Assembly (NCBI GenBank): GCA_949287685.1
Contig: CASEHF010000007.1
Span: 1-35,001 of the forward strand
Reading direction: 5' to 3'
DNA length: 35,001 nt
DNA from: an uncultured Christensenella sp.
GTDB lineage: Bacteria; Bacillota; Clostridia; Christensenellales; UBA1242
Position 1 is the stretch's first letter. Each line of letters opens with the position of its first letter. The notes beneath the pieces were generated by a model, which made no database searches, had not been told where the DNA came from, and saw only the letters and a program-made list of their open reading frames with translations. Both the position numbers and the translations under genes were made by a program. This document shows, in pieces, positions 1 to 6,615 of this stretch.

Positions 1-521
1 CTCGTGGGTGGTGAACCGCTGACATTTCCGCCGTTTAGGTTGTATGAAATTGAATAACTTGACCTTTCTACTAAATCCTCAAAAGGGAAAGTGAAAGTTA
101 TTAAACTAGCATTCAAAATGTTTTGTGCAAAAAAGCCATTGGTTGACCACTGATTGCTACTTCTTGTAAATTGCGGATTCATCACCCCGTCATTATTACC
201 TGTCATAGCAATTGTACAACTATTAGCACTCCACGAATACCCGCTATTTAAAATTGCTTCTATAGTTAGTGATAAATGCAAACTCCAACTAACCTCTCCA
301 GTAACAGACTCAATAGTACCAAAAGTATTATCGTAAGTAACATATACTCTATTTATAGTCGAAAAGCCTGAATCGAACTCAAAAGCCTCGATCACGGTGG
401 CGGCGGAAGTTGGGGTGAAAAATTGCGGGTGAAGTGTGAAATAAAAAGACAAACCAAAAAATACACTAATAGACAAGGCGAAAAGTGGCAAAATTGTAAT
501 AAATTTATTAAATTTTTTCAT
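1..521 (-). CDS. InlB B-repeat (Listeria-Bacteroides repeat) surface protein, N-terminal part, cut by window edge
   Basis: Open frame running off the left edge; 173 complete codons are visible. It starts at ATG 521-519 with an AAAGGTGAG ribosome binding site 5 bases upstream. Residues 1-40 form a signal peptide: MKKFNK, then a long hydrophobic stretch, then small residues (TSAAT). The next ~115 residues are a Ser/Thr/Asn-rich beta-type region. The last visible residues, ISYNLNGGNVSGSPPT, match the first strand of the Listeria-Bacteroides repeat (YNLNGG.V), so a row of these repeats probably follows. It is therefore an exported, probably surface-attached protein. It is divergent from the small regulator at 830. 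The anchor and full length lie outside the window, and no binding partner can be inferred. Confidence 0.8.
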   Translation of the reverse strand, partial: MKKFNKFITILPLFALSISVFFGLSFYFTLHPQFFTPTSAATVIEAFEFDSGFSTINRVYVTYDNTFGTIESVTGEVSWSLHLSLTIEAILNSGYSWSANSCTIAMTGNNDGVMNPQFTRSSNQWSTNGFFAQNILNASLITFTFPFEDLVERSSYSISYNLNGGNVSGSPPT

Positions 522-671
522 TCACTCACCTTTTAATAAACATTTTTTATTTGTGTAAACGCAAGTAAAACAATTCATTTTTATAAGTGCTCTAATATTG
601 TTAAAAATATACCAAAATCTAGATAATATTATGATATAAAATATGATAAATTAGATAATCACATTGTTAAT

Positions 672-691
672 TTTATGTAAGTTTACATAAA
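672..691. promoter_or_regulatory. 20-bp near-perfect palindrome, candidate operator
   Basis: TTTATGTAAGTTTACATAAA reads the same on both strands except for the two central positions. It lies in the AT-rich divergent region between the InlB-repeat gene and the XRE regulator, about 140 bp upstream of the regulator start. A 12-bp direct repeat (AGATAATATTAT) sits either side, at 621-632 and 704-715. A dimeric HTH regulator could bind such a site, possibly the product of 830-1162. That link is inferred from position only. Confidence 0.4.
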
Positions 692-765
692 AAGTCAAAC
701 AAAAGATAATATTATTACCTAAAAAATCTAAATTTTATAAAATTTGAGTAACATAATTTCCTGCA

Positions 766-794
766 TTAGATAACAATATGGTGTAAAATATAAT
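766..794 (+). promoter_or_regulatory. Putative promoter of the XRE regulator gene
   Basis: -35-like TTAGAT (766-771), 17-base spacer, perfect -10 TATAAT (789-794). The -10 is 35 bases upstream of the ATG at 830. The -35 is weak, which suits a gene controlled by an activator or held low. Confidence 0.4.
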
Positions 795-829
795 ATAAAA
801 AACTAAAATTAATAGTGAGGTTGTTAACC

Positions 830-1162
830 ATGAGCAACAAAAACATAAAGAAAAGCAATGCAGATTTAGCAGAAAGAGTAGCGTTTTTCCGCGCAAAAGC
901 AGGGTTAAGTTGTAGCGAACTGAGTGGGCGCATTGATAAAAGCACGAATTATATCAATAGATTTGAGTATCTAAAATTCAACATTCCTGCGTATGTAATC
1001 TATGATATTTGCGAGGCGTGTGATGTGACCGTTGAGGAGTTTTTTAGTAATGATTATAAACATTATGAAGACAATCAACAACTTGCAAGTACAATTAATA
1101 AAATGCCATTTGAGATGCGCAAACAACTACTGACCTTTGTTGATATGGTTAATAAAAAGTAA
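830..1162 (+). CDS. Small XRE-family helix-turn-helix DNA-binding protein
   Basis: 110 aa starting from ATG 830. A GTG at 815 is in frame, but it lies inside the GTGAGG ribosome binding site that precedes the ATG by 9 bases, so the ATG is preferred. Residues ~10-68 have the Cro/C1-type HTH pattern: LAERVAFFRAKAGLS, then SELSGRI, the recognition-helix region STNYINRFE, and a final helix ending CDVTVEEFF. The remaining ~40 residues, with a Lys/Met-rich end (MRKQLLTFVDMVNKK), look like a short helical dimerisation tail. No sensor domain is present. It is monocistronic: it has its own promoter and is followed directly by a terminator. Such proteins are usually small repressors. The target is unknown; the palindrome at 672-691 is a candidate. 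Confidence 0.85.
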   Translation: MSNKNIKKSNADLAERVAFFRAKAGLSCSELSGRIDKSTNYINRFEYLKFNIPAYVIYDICEACDVTVEEFFSNDYKHYEDNQQLASTINKMPFEMRKQLLTFVDMVNKK

Positions 1163-1216
1163 AACATATTGAAAGTTATAACCTGTAGGGTTAAAGTTAT
1201 TCAATATGTTTTTTGT
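1161..1216 (+). terminator. Rho-independent terminator of the XRE regulator
   Basis: Inverted repeat AACATATTGAA / TTCAATATGTT, overlapping the stop codon of the regulator and followed by TTTTTTG. The loop holds a second small inverted repeat (TAACC / GGTTA). Confidence 0.75.
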
Positions 1217-1220
1217 TTAT

Positions 1221-2050
1221 AAGAGGAATAGATCCTTCGGCGCGGAAAGCGCGCAGCTCAATAAAAGTAATCAAGCGGAATAGATGCTTCTGTGCGAGGG
1301 CGCACTGCCGATATATAAGTAAAGCTATTCGCTCTTAATGTTGTCTACAGTTAATTTAGAATGTTTAAAAAGGAATAGATCCTTCGGTGCGTGGGCGCAC
1401 CCCCTGTATAATGTAAATAAGGCTACGCGCTTTGGGTGATTGTTTGCGGTTAGTTTGGTGATTTTTAAGAGGAATAGATCCTTCGTCGAAAAGCTCTGTA
1501 AGCAAGGCTCAGAATGACAGTGATTTAAAAGTACTACGAGTACGACTTTGCACCCTCTTATTGCGTGTGCGGCTACGCACCGCGGGTCGAGGCTCAGGAT
1601 GCCTTCCCGTTTTCGGGAAGTCTGGCGCGTGAGTACTTAGTACGGCAAAAAACGAATAGTTTTGCGCCAGCCCCTCTGCCTCTTATTATTCAAGGTTGTA
1701 TCCCGAGATTTTTAAGAGGAATAGATCCTTCGTCTGAAGGCGCTGCGGGTCGGCACTCAGGATGCCTTCCCGCTCGCGGGAAGTCTGGCGCAAGAGTGCT
1801 TAGTACGGTAATAAACGAATAGTTTTGCGCCAGCCCCTCTGCCTCTTATTATTCAAAGTTGTATCCAAAGATTTTTAAGAGGAATAGATCCTTCGTCTAA
1901 AGGCGCTGCGGGGAGCGCTCAGGATGACCAATAAATGAAATGTACTGCGAACACGACTATGTACTTTGAGCCGACTTTGGAAAAATAGCTTGTTATACCC
2001 GCGATTAACAATACTCTCGCGCCAGCCATATGTTCTCTTATTGTTTATAA
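1221..2050 (+). repeat. Non-coding array of the GGAATAGATCCTTCG repeat family
   Basis: About 830 bases without a credible gene, built from six units that each begin with AAGAGGAATAGATCCTTCG or a close variant. The units start at 1221, 1273, 1369, 1467, 1714 and 1877. Unit bodies differ in length (52-247 bases). Most contain a small GC-rich hairpin (for example GTGCG...CGCAC in units 2 and 3), and several contain CTCAGGATGCC or CTCAGGATGAC. Further copies lie at 5746-5860 and 33280-33300, so this is a dispersed family. The short reading frames here follow the repeat and have no ribosome binding sites. I see no transposase, CRISPR spacing or RNA gene. Confidence 0.85.
1593..1918 (+). repeat. 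Tandem duplication, 163-base period, of the long repeat unit
   Basis: The segment from CTCAGGATGCC at 1593 recurs at 1756, and AAGAGGAATAGATCC at 1714 recurs at 1877: both offsets are exactly 163. The copies differ at scattered positions but keep the inverted repeats CTTCCCG/CGGGAAG and CTGGCGC/GCGCCAG. Changes fall in loops (TTTT versus CTCG) or leave pairing intact (GTAC-TTA-GTAC versus GTGC-TTA-GTAC, a G-U pair). Confidence 0.85.
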
Positions 2051-2054
2051 GTCT

Positions 2055-2085
2055 AAAAAACCTCAACCTTTAAAGGTTGAGGTTT
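2055..2085 (-). terminator. Terminator of the ferredoxin-ppx operon
   Basis: Perfect stem AAACCTCAACC / GGTTGAGGTTT followed on the minus strand by TTTTTT, 35 bases beyond the stop of the Ppx-like gene. It also separates that operon from the repeat array. Confidence 0.85.
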
Positions 2086-2119
2086 ATAATTAAGTTAGGT
2101 TTATAATTAAGTTATATAA

Positions 2120-3688
2120 TTACAAGAGTTCGAGGTTTTTCTTGAAAACTTTCTTGAAGTCTGGCAATGCCTCTTTAGCACGCTTTAACTCAAACGAGAT
2201 ATCTTGACCATTTGAAATAGTTTTCATAATGACCGAATCCCCCAAAACATCACAGACAACATCTGAAACCAACTTTTGCTGTGTGCTATCAAGAGCAACG
2301 GCAATCTTTAAAATCACCGCTAACTTCTTAACCGCGACAAGGTCATCATCGTTTACGATATCTTTAAACTTTACCCAATCGCTGAGATTAAACTCCTCGC
2401 TATGTTGAGAAGCCGCGATAAACGCCGACACTACCAAATCGTGGTGGCTAAGTCCATACAAATCGGAGTTTAGAATCACCTCGAGCGCATCTTTTCTGCT
2501 CGGCAAGTACCGTAGTCTCGAGCCGCTATCATAAAGGAAACTAGCGACCTTTAGCGTGCGGATATATTGTCTAGGGAGTTTGTGCATTACTCGCAACTGT
2601 CTAAACAAAACCGTACATAAGTAGTAAACCTGTGCAGGGTTTGTCGCATTCACTGGGTGGTATGTTAGGTTCGCCGTTAGTCCGTACATTACGACATCGA
2701 CAATAGGCTTCTCCATAGTTTGTGGTATACACTGGTTAAACAACACACCCGTTGCGACAGTAGATGTGGACACCATAAACTTTTGAATATTAAACGCATC
2801 AAACAACCCCTTTACCATGGCGAGTCCTGTGGCAATAGTGCCAGCAGATTTTGCCGAAATACCGCGAATACGAGTGCGTTTGTCGAGGTCGAGCCCTTTG
2901 ACCGCATCGTATACATTATCGAAGTCGTGTCGGTCAAACTCATAACCATGTGAAAGGTCGAGCGGGTATTTTTTACCGCGGCGACTAATCTTGGCGATGC
3001 TATCGAAAACATCCCCCACGCCAACAAAACGAGTGTCTGCGGTGAAAACTTCTTGAATCCACGGAGTCTCGCTGATTACGCGCTTTTTAAAGAATTCCGC
3101 CATTTCGAGCATTTGCTTTTCGGGAGTGCCAGCGCTCTCTAAAAATAGCGATGCTAGCGACTCAGCACCAAAAGGCACAGTGCTGCTGTTTATAATAGTT
3201 TTACGCGAATAGTGAATAATCTCGGTGTATTCATCATCAATATATACAATTATGCCCTTAGGCGCATCGAGGGTGTTAATCACGCCGTTATAGACAGAAA
3301 CCATCTCATCCTGCTCCTGCATTAGGCGAATCTTAAAGCCTGATGCAATCTCAATTTCCTCAATAAAGCCGTAGTGGTTTTTCGCCTCGTGAAAAGCAGG
3401 AGTCGCGTATGCTGTCGCCTTTGTCACATTGAGCGCATCGCAAAGTTTGCGAAATCTCTTTACGATTTTTACCACATTGTCAATCTGTGTGGGTTTTATA
3501 AAGCCATCGCGATTTATGTCCTCGTAAATTTTGATTGGCTCTACGAATTGGTCAAAAATCTCAAAAGAAATCTCCGGCACATACCACGCTAGCACGAGTT
3601 TGACATTCCTAGGCGATAATTCAAGTAATGCTATTTTTTCCTTTTTTAATGAATGGAAATCTGTAATCTGTTCTTTATCTGTATTCAA
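2120..3688 (-). CDS. Degenerate Ppx/GppA-family protein with C-terminal HD-like domain
   Basis: 522 aa with a TTG start preceded by GAAGGA, 4 bases after the ferredoxin stop, so the two genes are translationally coupled. Family match: residues 92-140 (AYATPAFHEAKN, SGFKIRLMQEQDE, VYNGV) follow the exopolyphosphatase/guanosine-pentaphosphatase pattern, then GIIVYIDDEYTEIIHY and TVPFGAESL, GVGD at 223 and an HD-like C-terminal half. Key motifs are altered: the first phosphate loop (usually D.GSNS.RL) reads ELSPRNVKL at 23-31, the second (usually DIGGGSTE) reads YIDDEYTE at 149-156, and the HD signature reads YDSG at 386-389. Fold similarity is convincing, but polyphosphate or pppGpp hydrolysis is doubtful. 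It may be a regulatory pseudoenzyme. Confidence 0.75.
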   Translation of the reverse strand: MNTDKEQITDFHSLKKEKIALLELSPRNVKLVLAWYVPEISFEIFDQFVEPIKIYEDINRDGFIKPTQIDNVVKIVKRFRKLCDALNVTKATAYATPAFHEAKNHYGFIEEIEIASGFKIRLMQEQDEMVSVYNGVINTLDAPKGIIVYIDDEYTEIIHYSRKTIINSSTVPFGAESLASLFLESAGTPEKQMLEMAEFFKKRVISETPWIQEVFTADTRFVGVGDVFDSIAKISRRGKKYPLDLSHGYEFDRHDFDNVYDAVKGLDLDKRTRIRGISAKSAGTIATGLAMVKGLFDAFNIQKFMVSTSTVATGVLFNQCIPQTMEKPIVDVVMYGLTANLTYHPVNATNPAQVYYLCTVLFRQLRVMHKLPRQYIRTLKVASFLYDSGSRLRYLPSRKDALEVILNSDLYGLSHHDLVVSAFIAASQHSEEFNLSDWVKFKDIVNDDDLVAVKKLAVILKIAVALDSTQQKLVSDVVCDVLGDSVIMKTISNGQDISFELKRAKEALPDFKKVFKKNLELL

Positions 3689-3692
3689 AGCC

Positions 3693-3866
3693 TTAATCCT
3701 TCTTTATAGTAATTGCTGAAACTGGACAAACGCCTTCGCAAGTCCCGCATTTGATGCAAACTTTTGGGTCAATCTCTGCCTTTCCATTTTCATCAAACTT
3801 GATTGCGCCAACTGGACACATATTTACACATGCGCCACAACCAAGACAAGTATTTTTGTCAACCAT
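3693..3866 (-). CDS. 2[4Fe-4S] ferredoxin
   Basis: 57 aa, ATG with AAAGGAG ribosome binding site. Two complete cluster motifs are present: CLGCGACVNMCP (residues 7-18) and CIKCGTCEGVCP (37-48), each C-x2-C-x2-C-x3-C-P. The internal pseudo-twofold symmetry and length are typical of clostridial-type ferredoxins. Such proteins carry low-potential electrons in the cytoplasm between pyruvate:ferredoxin oxidoreductase, hydrogenase and similar enzymes, pointing to an anaerobe. First gene of a two-gene operon with the Ppx-like gene, driven by a strong promoter at 3897-3926. No partner oxidoreductase is nearby, so its specific client is unknown. Confidence 0.95.
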   Translation of the reverse strand: MVDKNTCLGCGACVNMCPVGAIKFDENGKAEIDPKVCIKCGTCEGVCPVSAITIKKD

Positions 3867-3896
3867 ACTTTTTTCTCCTTTACTTGGTTTTTTAGC

Positions 3897-3926
3897 ACTA
3901 TATCACACATTTTATACTTTTGTCAA
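3897..3926 (-). promoter_or_regulatory. Promoter of the ferredoxin-ppx operon
   Basis: Perfect -35 TTGACA (3926-3921), 18-base spacer, -10 TATAGT (3902-3897), about 30 bases upstream of the ferredoxin start. Confidence 0.75.
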
Positions 3927-4207
3927 GATGTAACTAACAAAAAAATCATTATAAATTATAAAAAAAGTATTTAATTTCCATAAAGAATATTGCCAATACA
4001 TTGCGTACAATTTTTTTACTACACTAACCGATAAAAATCGCTATTTTTACACATAAAAACACAAATTTTATGCAACCTTACTCATGCTAACTACTTATAA
4101 AAAATAAGCAATATTTTGTCTCTTTTATGCAAAGCATAACGATACAAATGCTATATAACAAATGATGGGTGCATGTCTGCATTAATGCAGACTCGCACCA
4201 AAGCCAC

Positions 4208-4254
4208 TCACTTCGCCCGTACGCAAGTATGCTACTTGCTATAGTCCTCGCCTT
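4208..4254 (-). repeat. REP-like palindromic repeat, copy 1
   Basis: 47 bases matching 6616-6662 at 45 of 47 positions. Read on the minus strand: flank GGCGAGGACTATA, stem GCAAGTA-GCA-TACTTGC, flank GTACGGGC. Confidence 0.85.
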
Positions 4255-4284
4255 TTGTCTCTTTTATGCAAAGCATAACGATAC

Positions 4285-4334
4285 AAAAAAGCGAGTCCTA
4301 TTACGCAAAATAAATTTTGCGTACGGGCTCGCTC
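4285..4334 (-). terminator. REP-like repeat copy 3, acting as terminator of tRNA-Leu
   Basis: On the minus strand, just after the tRNA: GCGAG...CGCAAAAT-TTA-TTTTGCG...CTCGC followed by TTTTTT, a U-tailed hairpin. Read on the plus strand it shares the flanks GCGAG..CTAT and TTGCGTACGGGC with the copies at 4208-4254 and 6616-6662, but has a different stem core. It lies 10 bases beyond the encoded CCA end. Confidence 0.75.
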
Positions 4335-4343
4335 GTTCTCCTT

Positions 4344-4432
4344 TGGTGCGGTCAAGAGGACTTGAACCTCCACGGCCTTAAAAAGCCACAAGATCCTTAG
4401 TCTTGTGCGTCTGCCAGTTCCGCCATGACCGC
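4344..4432 (-). tRNA. tRNA-Leu (anticodon AAG)
   Basis: 89 bases including an encoded CCA (4346-4344). Acceptor stem GCGGTCA/TGACCGC, anticodon stem CAAGA/TCTTG with loop CTAAGGA giving anticodon AAG at 4398-4396. A long class-II variable arm (GTGGCTTTTTAAGGCCGT) and T arm GAGG-TTCAAGT-CCTC follow. The long variable arm and anticodon fix the identity as leucine, reading CUU and, if A34 is modified, CUC. Promoter at 4453-4481; terminator hairpin at 4285-4334. Confidence 0.96.
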
Positions 4433-4452
4433 ATATTTTTGATAACAAATTT

Positions 4453-4481
4453 ATTTTATCACAAGTTAGACATAAAATCAA
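4453..4481 (-). promoter_or_regulatory. Promoter of tRNA-Leu
   Basis: -35 TTGATT (4481-4476), 17-base spacer, -10 TAAAAT (4458-4453), about 20 bases before the mature 5' end. Confidence 0.65.
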
Positions 4482-4592
4482 GGAATTTTTGAAATAAATT
4501 TTCAAAAAGCCTATAAATTCTCGCAAATTTTATAGATATGTGGTATTTTAGACTTGGAAAATGATTCAATAATCAAGAAATTAGTCGAACTA

Positions 4593-4621
4593 TTGACTTT
4601 TTTCGTGGTTTGTGGTATAGT
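4593..4621 (+). promoter_or_regulatory. Promoter of the 331-aa orphan gene
   Basis: -35 TTGACT (4593-4598), 17-base spacer, -10 TATAGT (4616-4621), 26 bases before the start codon. Confidence 0.7.
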
Positions 4622-4647
4622 TACCAAAAGAAGTTAAGGGGGCTAAT

Positions 4648-5643
4648 ATGGCACAGGCTCACAATAAACTATCGGGTAGTTATCGACCGAACAAACTCTC
4701 ATTTGACCAGGATGCGACATACCGACAAGATAACTTCCCTCGTGACCGAGTCTACAGTATTTACTCCCCCAAAAAATCGCAAGAAAAAAAGGCCAGCAGT
4801 TTACGGGCTTTTAACATTGATTCTTTCTCGCTAAAGCGCAATTTGCTGGTGTCGAACCTACCCCTTACTGAAAAGGCGCGTATGCAAAAGTACAACATCT
4901 ACTGCTCCCCTAAAAACTACGCAATTATGGCGGCAGCACCGAAGTACATTTTTGACACCTACCACTTTGTCTTTGAGCATAATGACACCTTATTTGAAAA
5001 AACGCACTTTTTTGCCGTGGCACCGACACTCGATAATGGAACAAACGAAGGGTTGCCTGTTTTATACCGCTTTAGCGTGTGTCGTGAAGTAAATAATCCC
5101 GAACATTTTTCCTTTAATCTATACAGTATTGTAGGCGGCTATGAGGATGGCTTTTACTTTATCAGTAGACTAGATAACAACAATAAAGAATTCACCCACA
5201 AGGTGCAAAATCCGTACTTAAAATCAAGCACTATGGTAAACGCCAGCCACCTGAAGCCTGATAATAGGTTCCAAGTTGTCCCCTTCCCCCACATTCACAG
5301 ACCTAAGTTTACTGCCACAGAGCGCGACCGCAGAGAGGCCTCTTATCCATATCATTTGCCTGAACTAAAGGGGGCAGATTTTGCAAAATGTTTAGATAAA
5401 TATATGGAATTATATGGTATTTCAAAAGATATGATTTTAGCACGCGACAACTGTCTCATTGAGCAAGTTTTAAAAGTCGCCAAAATCCACCACTTACACG
5501 AGATTATCAAAACAACCAGTGCTAGCGACATCGAAAAATTTGACCTTTTGAACTTTGATAGTTACTCGAATGTTAATCACGAGCGCGATAAAAAACTCGA
5601 AATTCCCGAACAAAAACTTGGTAGTCCGTATTTGAGATATTAA
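4648..5643 (+). CDS. Uncharacterised 331-aa soluble protein
   Basis: I do not recognise this family. ATG 4648 is preceded by AAGGGGGC; the gene has its own promoter and terminator, so it is a monocistronic, genuinely expressed gene. The product has no signal peptide or membrane segment. Residues 1-60 are polar and Lys/Asn/Ser-rich. Residues ~75-220 are rich in aromatic residues and look like a mixed alpha/beta domain (KYIFDTYHFVFEH, EDGFYFISRLDNN, VVPFPHIHRPKF). Residues ~225-300 look helical (DKYMELYGISKDMILARD, VLKVAKIHHLHEIIK). No catalytic signature stands out; the many His residues (HIHRP, HHLHE) could bind metal but this is speculative. Neighbours on either side are tRNA-Leu and a tRNA thiolase-like gene, which does not define a role. 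Confidence 0.8.
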   Translation: MAQAHNKLSGSYRPNKLSFDQDATYRQDNFPRDRVYSIYSPKKSQEKKASSLRAFNIDSFSLKRNLLVSNLPLTEKARMQKYNIYCSPKNYAIMAAAPKYIFDTYHFVFEHNDTLFEKTHFFAVAPTLDNGTNEGLPVLYRFSVCREVNNPEHFSFNLYSIVGGYEDGFYFISRLDNNNKEFTHKVQNPYLKSSTMVNASHLKPDNRFQVVPFPHIHRPKFTATERDRREASYPYHLPELKGADFAKCLDKYMELYGISKDMILARDNCLIEQVLKVAKIHHLHEIIKTTSASDIEKFDLLNFDSYSNVNHERDKKLEIPEQKLGSPYLRY

Positions 5644-5675
5644 AGCACCCTTTTACCCTAAAGGGCTTTATTTTT
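5642..5675 (+). terminator. Terminator of the 331-aa orphan gene
   Basis: Stem AAAGC-CCCTTT / AAAGGG-CTTT with loop TACCCT, then TATTTTTG, starting within the stop codon. Confidence 0.75.
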
Positions 5676-5745
5676 GTTTGTCGTGATACAAAATTGTATT
5701 AAAAGTCGCATTTAAACTAGGCTAGTACTTGTATGTAATTGTTTT

Positions 5746-5860
5746 AAGCGGAATAGGTCATTCGGGCAGCGTATTGCTAAGTATTCCTAATGTTACCTTT
5801 CACTCTACGCTGAGTTACGAAGGCACTGCGGGTCGACACTCAGGATGCCTTCCCGCTTAG
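5746..5860 (+). repeat. Dispersed copy of the GGAATAGATCCTTCG repeat family
   Basis: AAGCGGAATAGGTCATTCGG at 5746-5765, a diverged head lacking the GATC. The tail at 5820-5854 (AGGCACTGCGGGTCGACACT, then CAGGATGCCTTCCCG) closely matches the unit at 1738-1773. It lies 3' of both convergent flanking genes. Confidence 0.75.
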
Positions 5861-5879
5861 AAAGTGCGGAATTACCTTT

Positions 5880-6596
5880 TTAGTCCTCGATGGGTTTAAA
5901 CAAATGGTTGCGCTCTGGGTGTGTGATTGCGCTCAAAATATGCTCGTGCACCTGGTGAATGTGCGGAGCGATTGAGTTAAGCAAGTCCTTTATGTACTCG
6001 CGTTGAGTATTTTTGTCCGCTGGGCAATCGTTATGAAACACGGGGAGATTCTTAGCCTGAGCGCGAACTTCCCGCTCCCATACGAGAATCATTGGGCGAA
6101 TGATGATTATATCAGTCTTGCTCAAATGCGTGACTGGCAAAAAGGTAGACATACGGCTCTCGTAAAAAAGTGAGAGAAAAAATGTCTCGATTAAATCATC
6201 GGCGTGATGCCCTAGGGCTACCTTGTTACATCCGAGTTTTTTAGCGGTTTCGGCCAAAATAGCGCGGCGTAGGCGGGCGCACAGACTACACGGATTTGGC
6301 TCCTTGCGAATTTTGAACAATATGTCAAAAATCTGCGATGGTACCACCGTATGCTCTACCCCGAGCCTCTCGCAAAATGCGCTGATTTTGCTAAAATCAG
6401 ACTCGCCGTTATGCATATCGACAGTAATAGCCACCACCTCAAACGGCACTGGGTAATAATTTTTTAAACTCGCTAGTGCCTCGAGTAAAGTTAGACTGTC
6501 TTTTCCCCCACTGAGCCCCACGGCGATTTTGTCCCCCGCCTCTATCATATTATATAATTCGAGCGCTTTGCGCACTTTTCCCTGTATTCTTTTCAT
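5880..6596 (-). CDS. ttcA: TtcA-family tRNA 2-thiolation PP-loop ATPase
   Basis: 238 aa from ATG 6596, chosen because GGAG sits 6 bases upstream; the in-frame upstream TTG at 6614 has no such site. N-type ATP pyrophosphatase: PP-loop LSGGKDS at 28-34, VDMH at 59-62, paired cysteines CSLCARLRR at 103-111, ALGHHADD about 30 residues later, and a further Cys in NDCPADKN that could complete an iron-sulfur cluster site. By family knowledge TtcA adenylates cytidine-32 of certain tRNAs and inserts sulfur, using a [4Fe-4S] cluster held by three cysteines. Cytoplasmic. The short Firmicute form is often annotated as a generic TtcA-like protein, so the exact tRNA target is less certain than the family. 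A REP-like hairpin lies directly upstream of its ribosome binding site. Confidence 0.88.
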   Translation of the reverse strand: MKRIQGKVRKALELYNMIEAGDKIAVGLSGGKDSLTLLEALASLKNYYPVPFEVVAITVDMHNGESDFSKISAFCERLGVEHTVVPSQIFDILFKIRKEPNPCSLCARLRRAILAETAKKLGCNKVALGHHADDLIETFFLSLFYESRMSTFLPVTHLSKTDIIIIRPMILVWEREVRAQAKNLPVFHNDCPADKNTQREYIKDLLNSIAPHIHQVHEHILSAITHPERNHLFKPIED

Positions 6597-6615
6597 AACT
6601 TTCTCCATAATCAAT

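Larger units (their letters stand above)
4114..4334. repeat. Hairpin-repeat cluster downstream of tRNA-Leu, with an exact 35-bp direct repeat
   Basis: Within 220 bases lie five inverted repeats with different cores: TTATGC-AAA-GCATAA (4125-4139 and again 4264-4278), the perfect palindrome GTCTGCATTAATGCAGAC (4175-4192, itself flanked by GGTGC/GCACC), GCAAGTA-TGC-TACTTGC (4223-4239), and CGCAAAA/TTTTGCG (4304-4320). A 35-base segment at 4114-4148 is repeated exactly at 4253-4287. The rest of the 3927-4343 interval is AT-rich and shows no gene. Confidence 0.8.

Noticed and set aside
815..829. GTG start giving a 115-aa XRE regulator
   Set aside because: The GTG is part of the GTGAGG ribosome binding site of the ATG at 830.
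1565..1822. 85-codon plus-strand frame in the repeat array
   Set aside because: It follows the tandem 163-base repeat, has no ribosome binding site, and its translation reflects hairpins; treated as repeat, not gene.
1221..2050. CRISPR array
   Set aside because: Unit lengths vary from 52 to 247 bases, the repeats are heads of longer related units, and no cas gene is present.
1875..2066. 63-codon minus-strand frame at the end of the array
   Set aside because: Lies within a repeat unit and the terminator hairpin; no start signals and Arg/Ser-rich nonsense composition.
4239..4526. 95-codon minus-strand frame over the tRNA
   Set aside because: Contains the whole tRNA-Leu gene, which explains the bases; no ribosome binding site.
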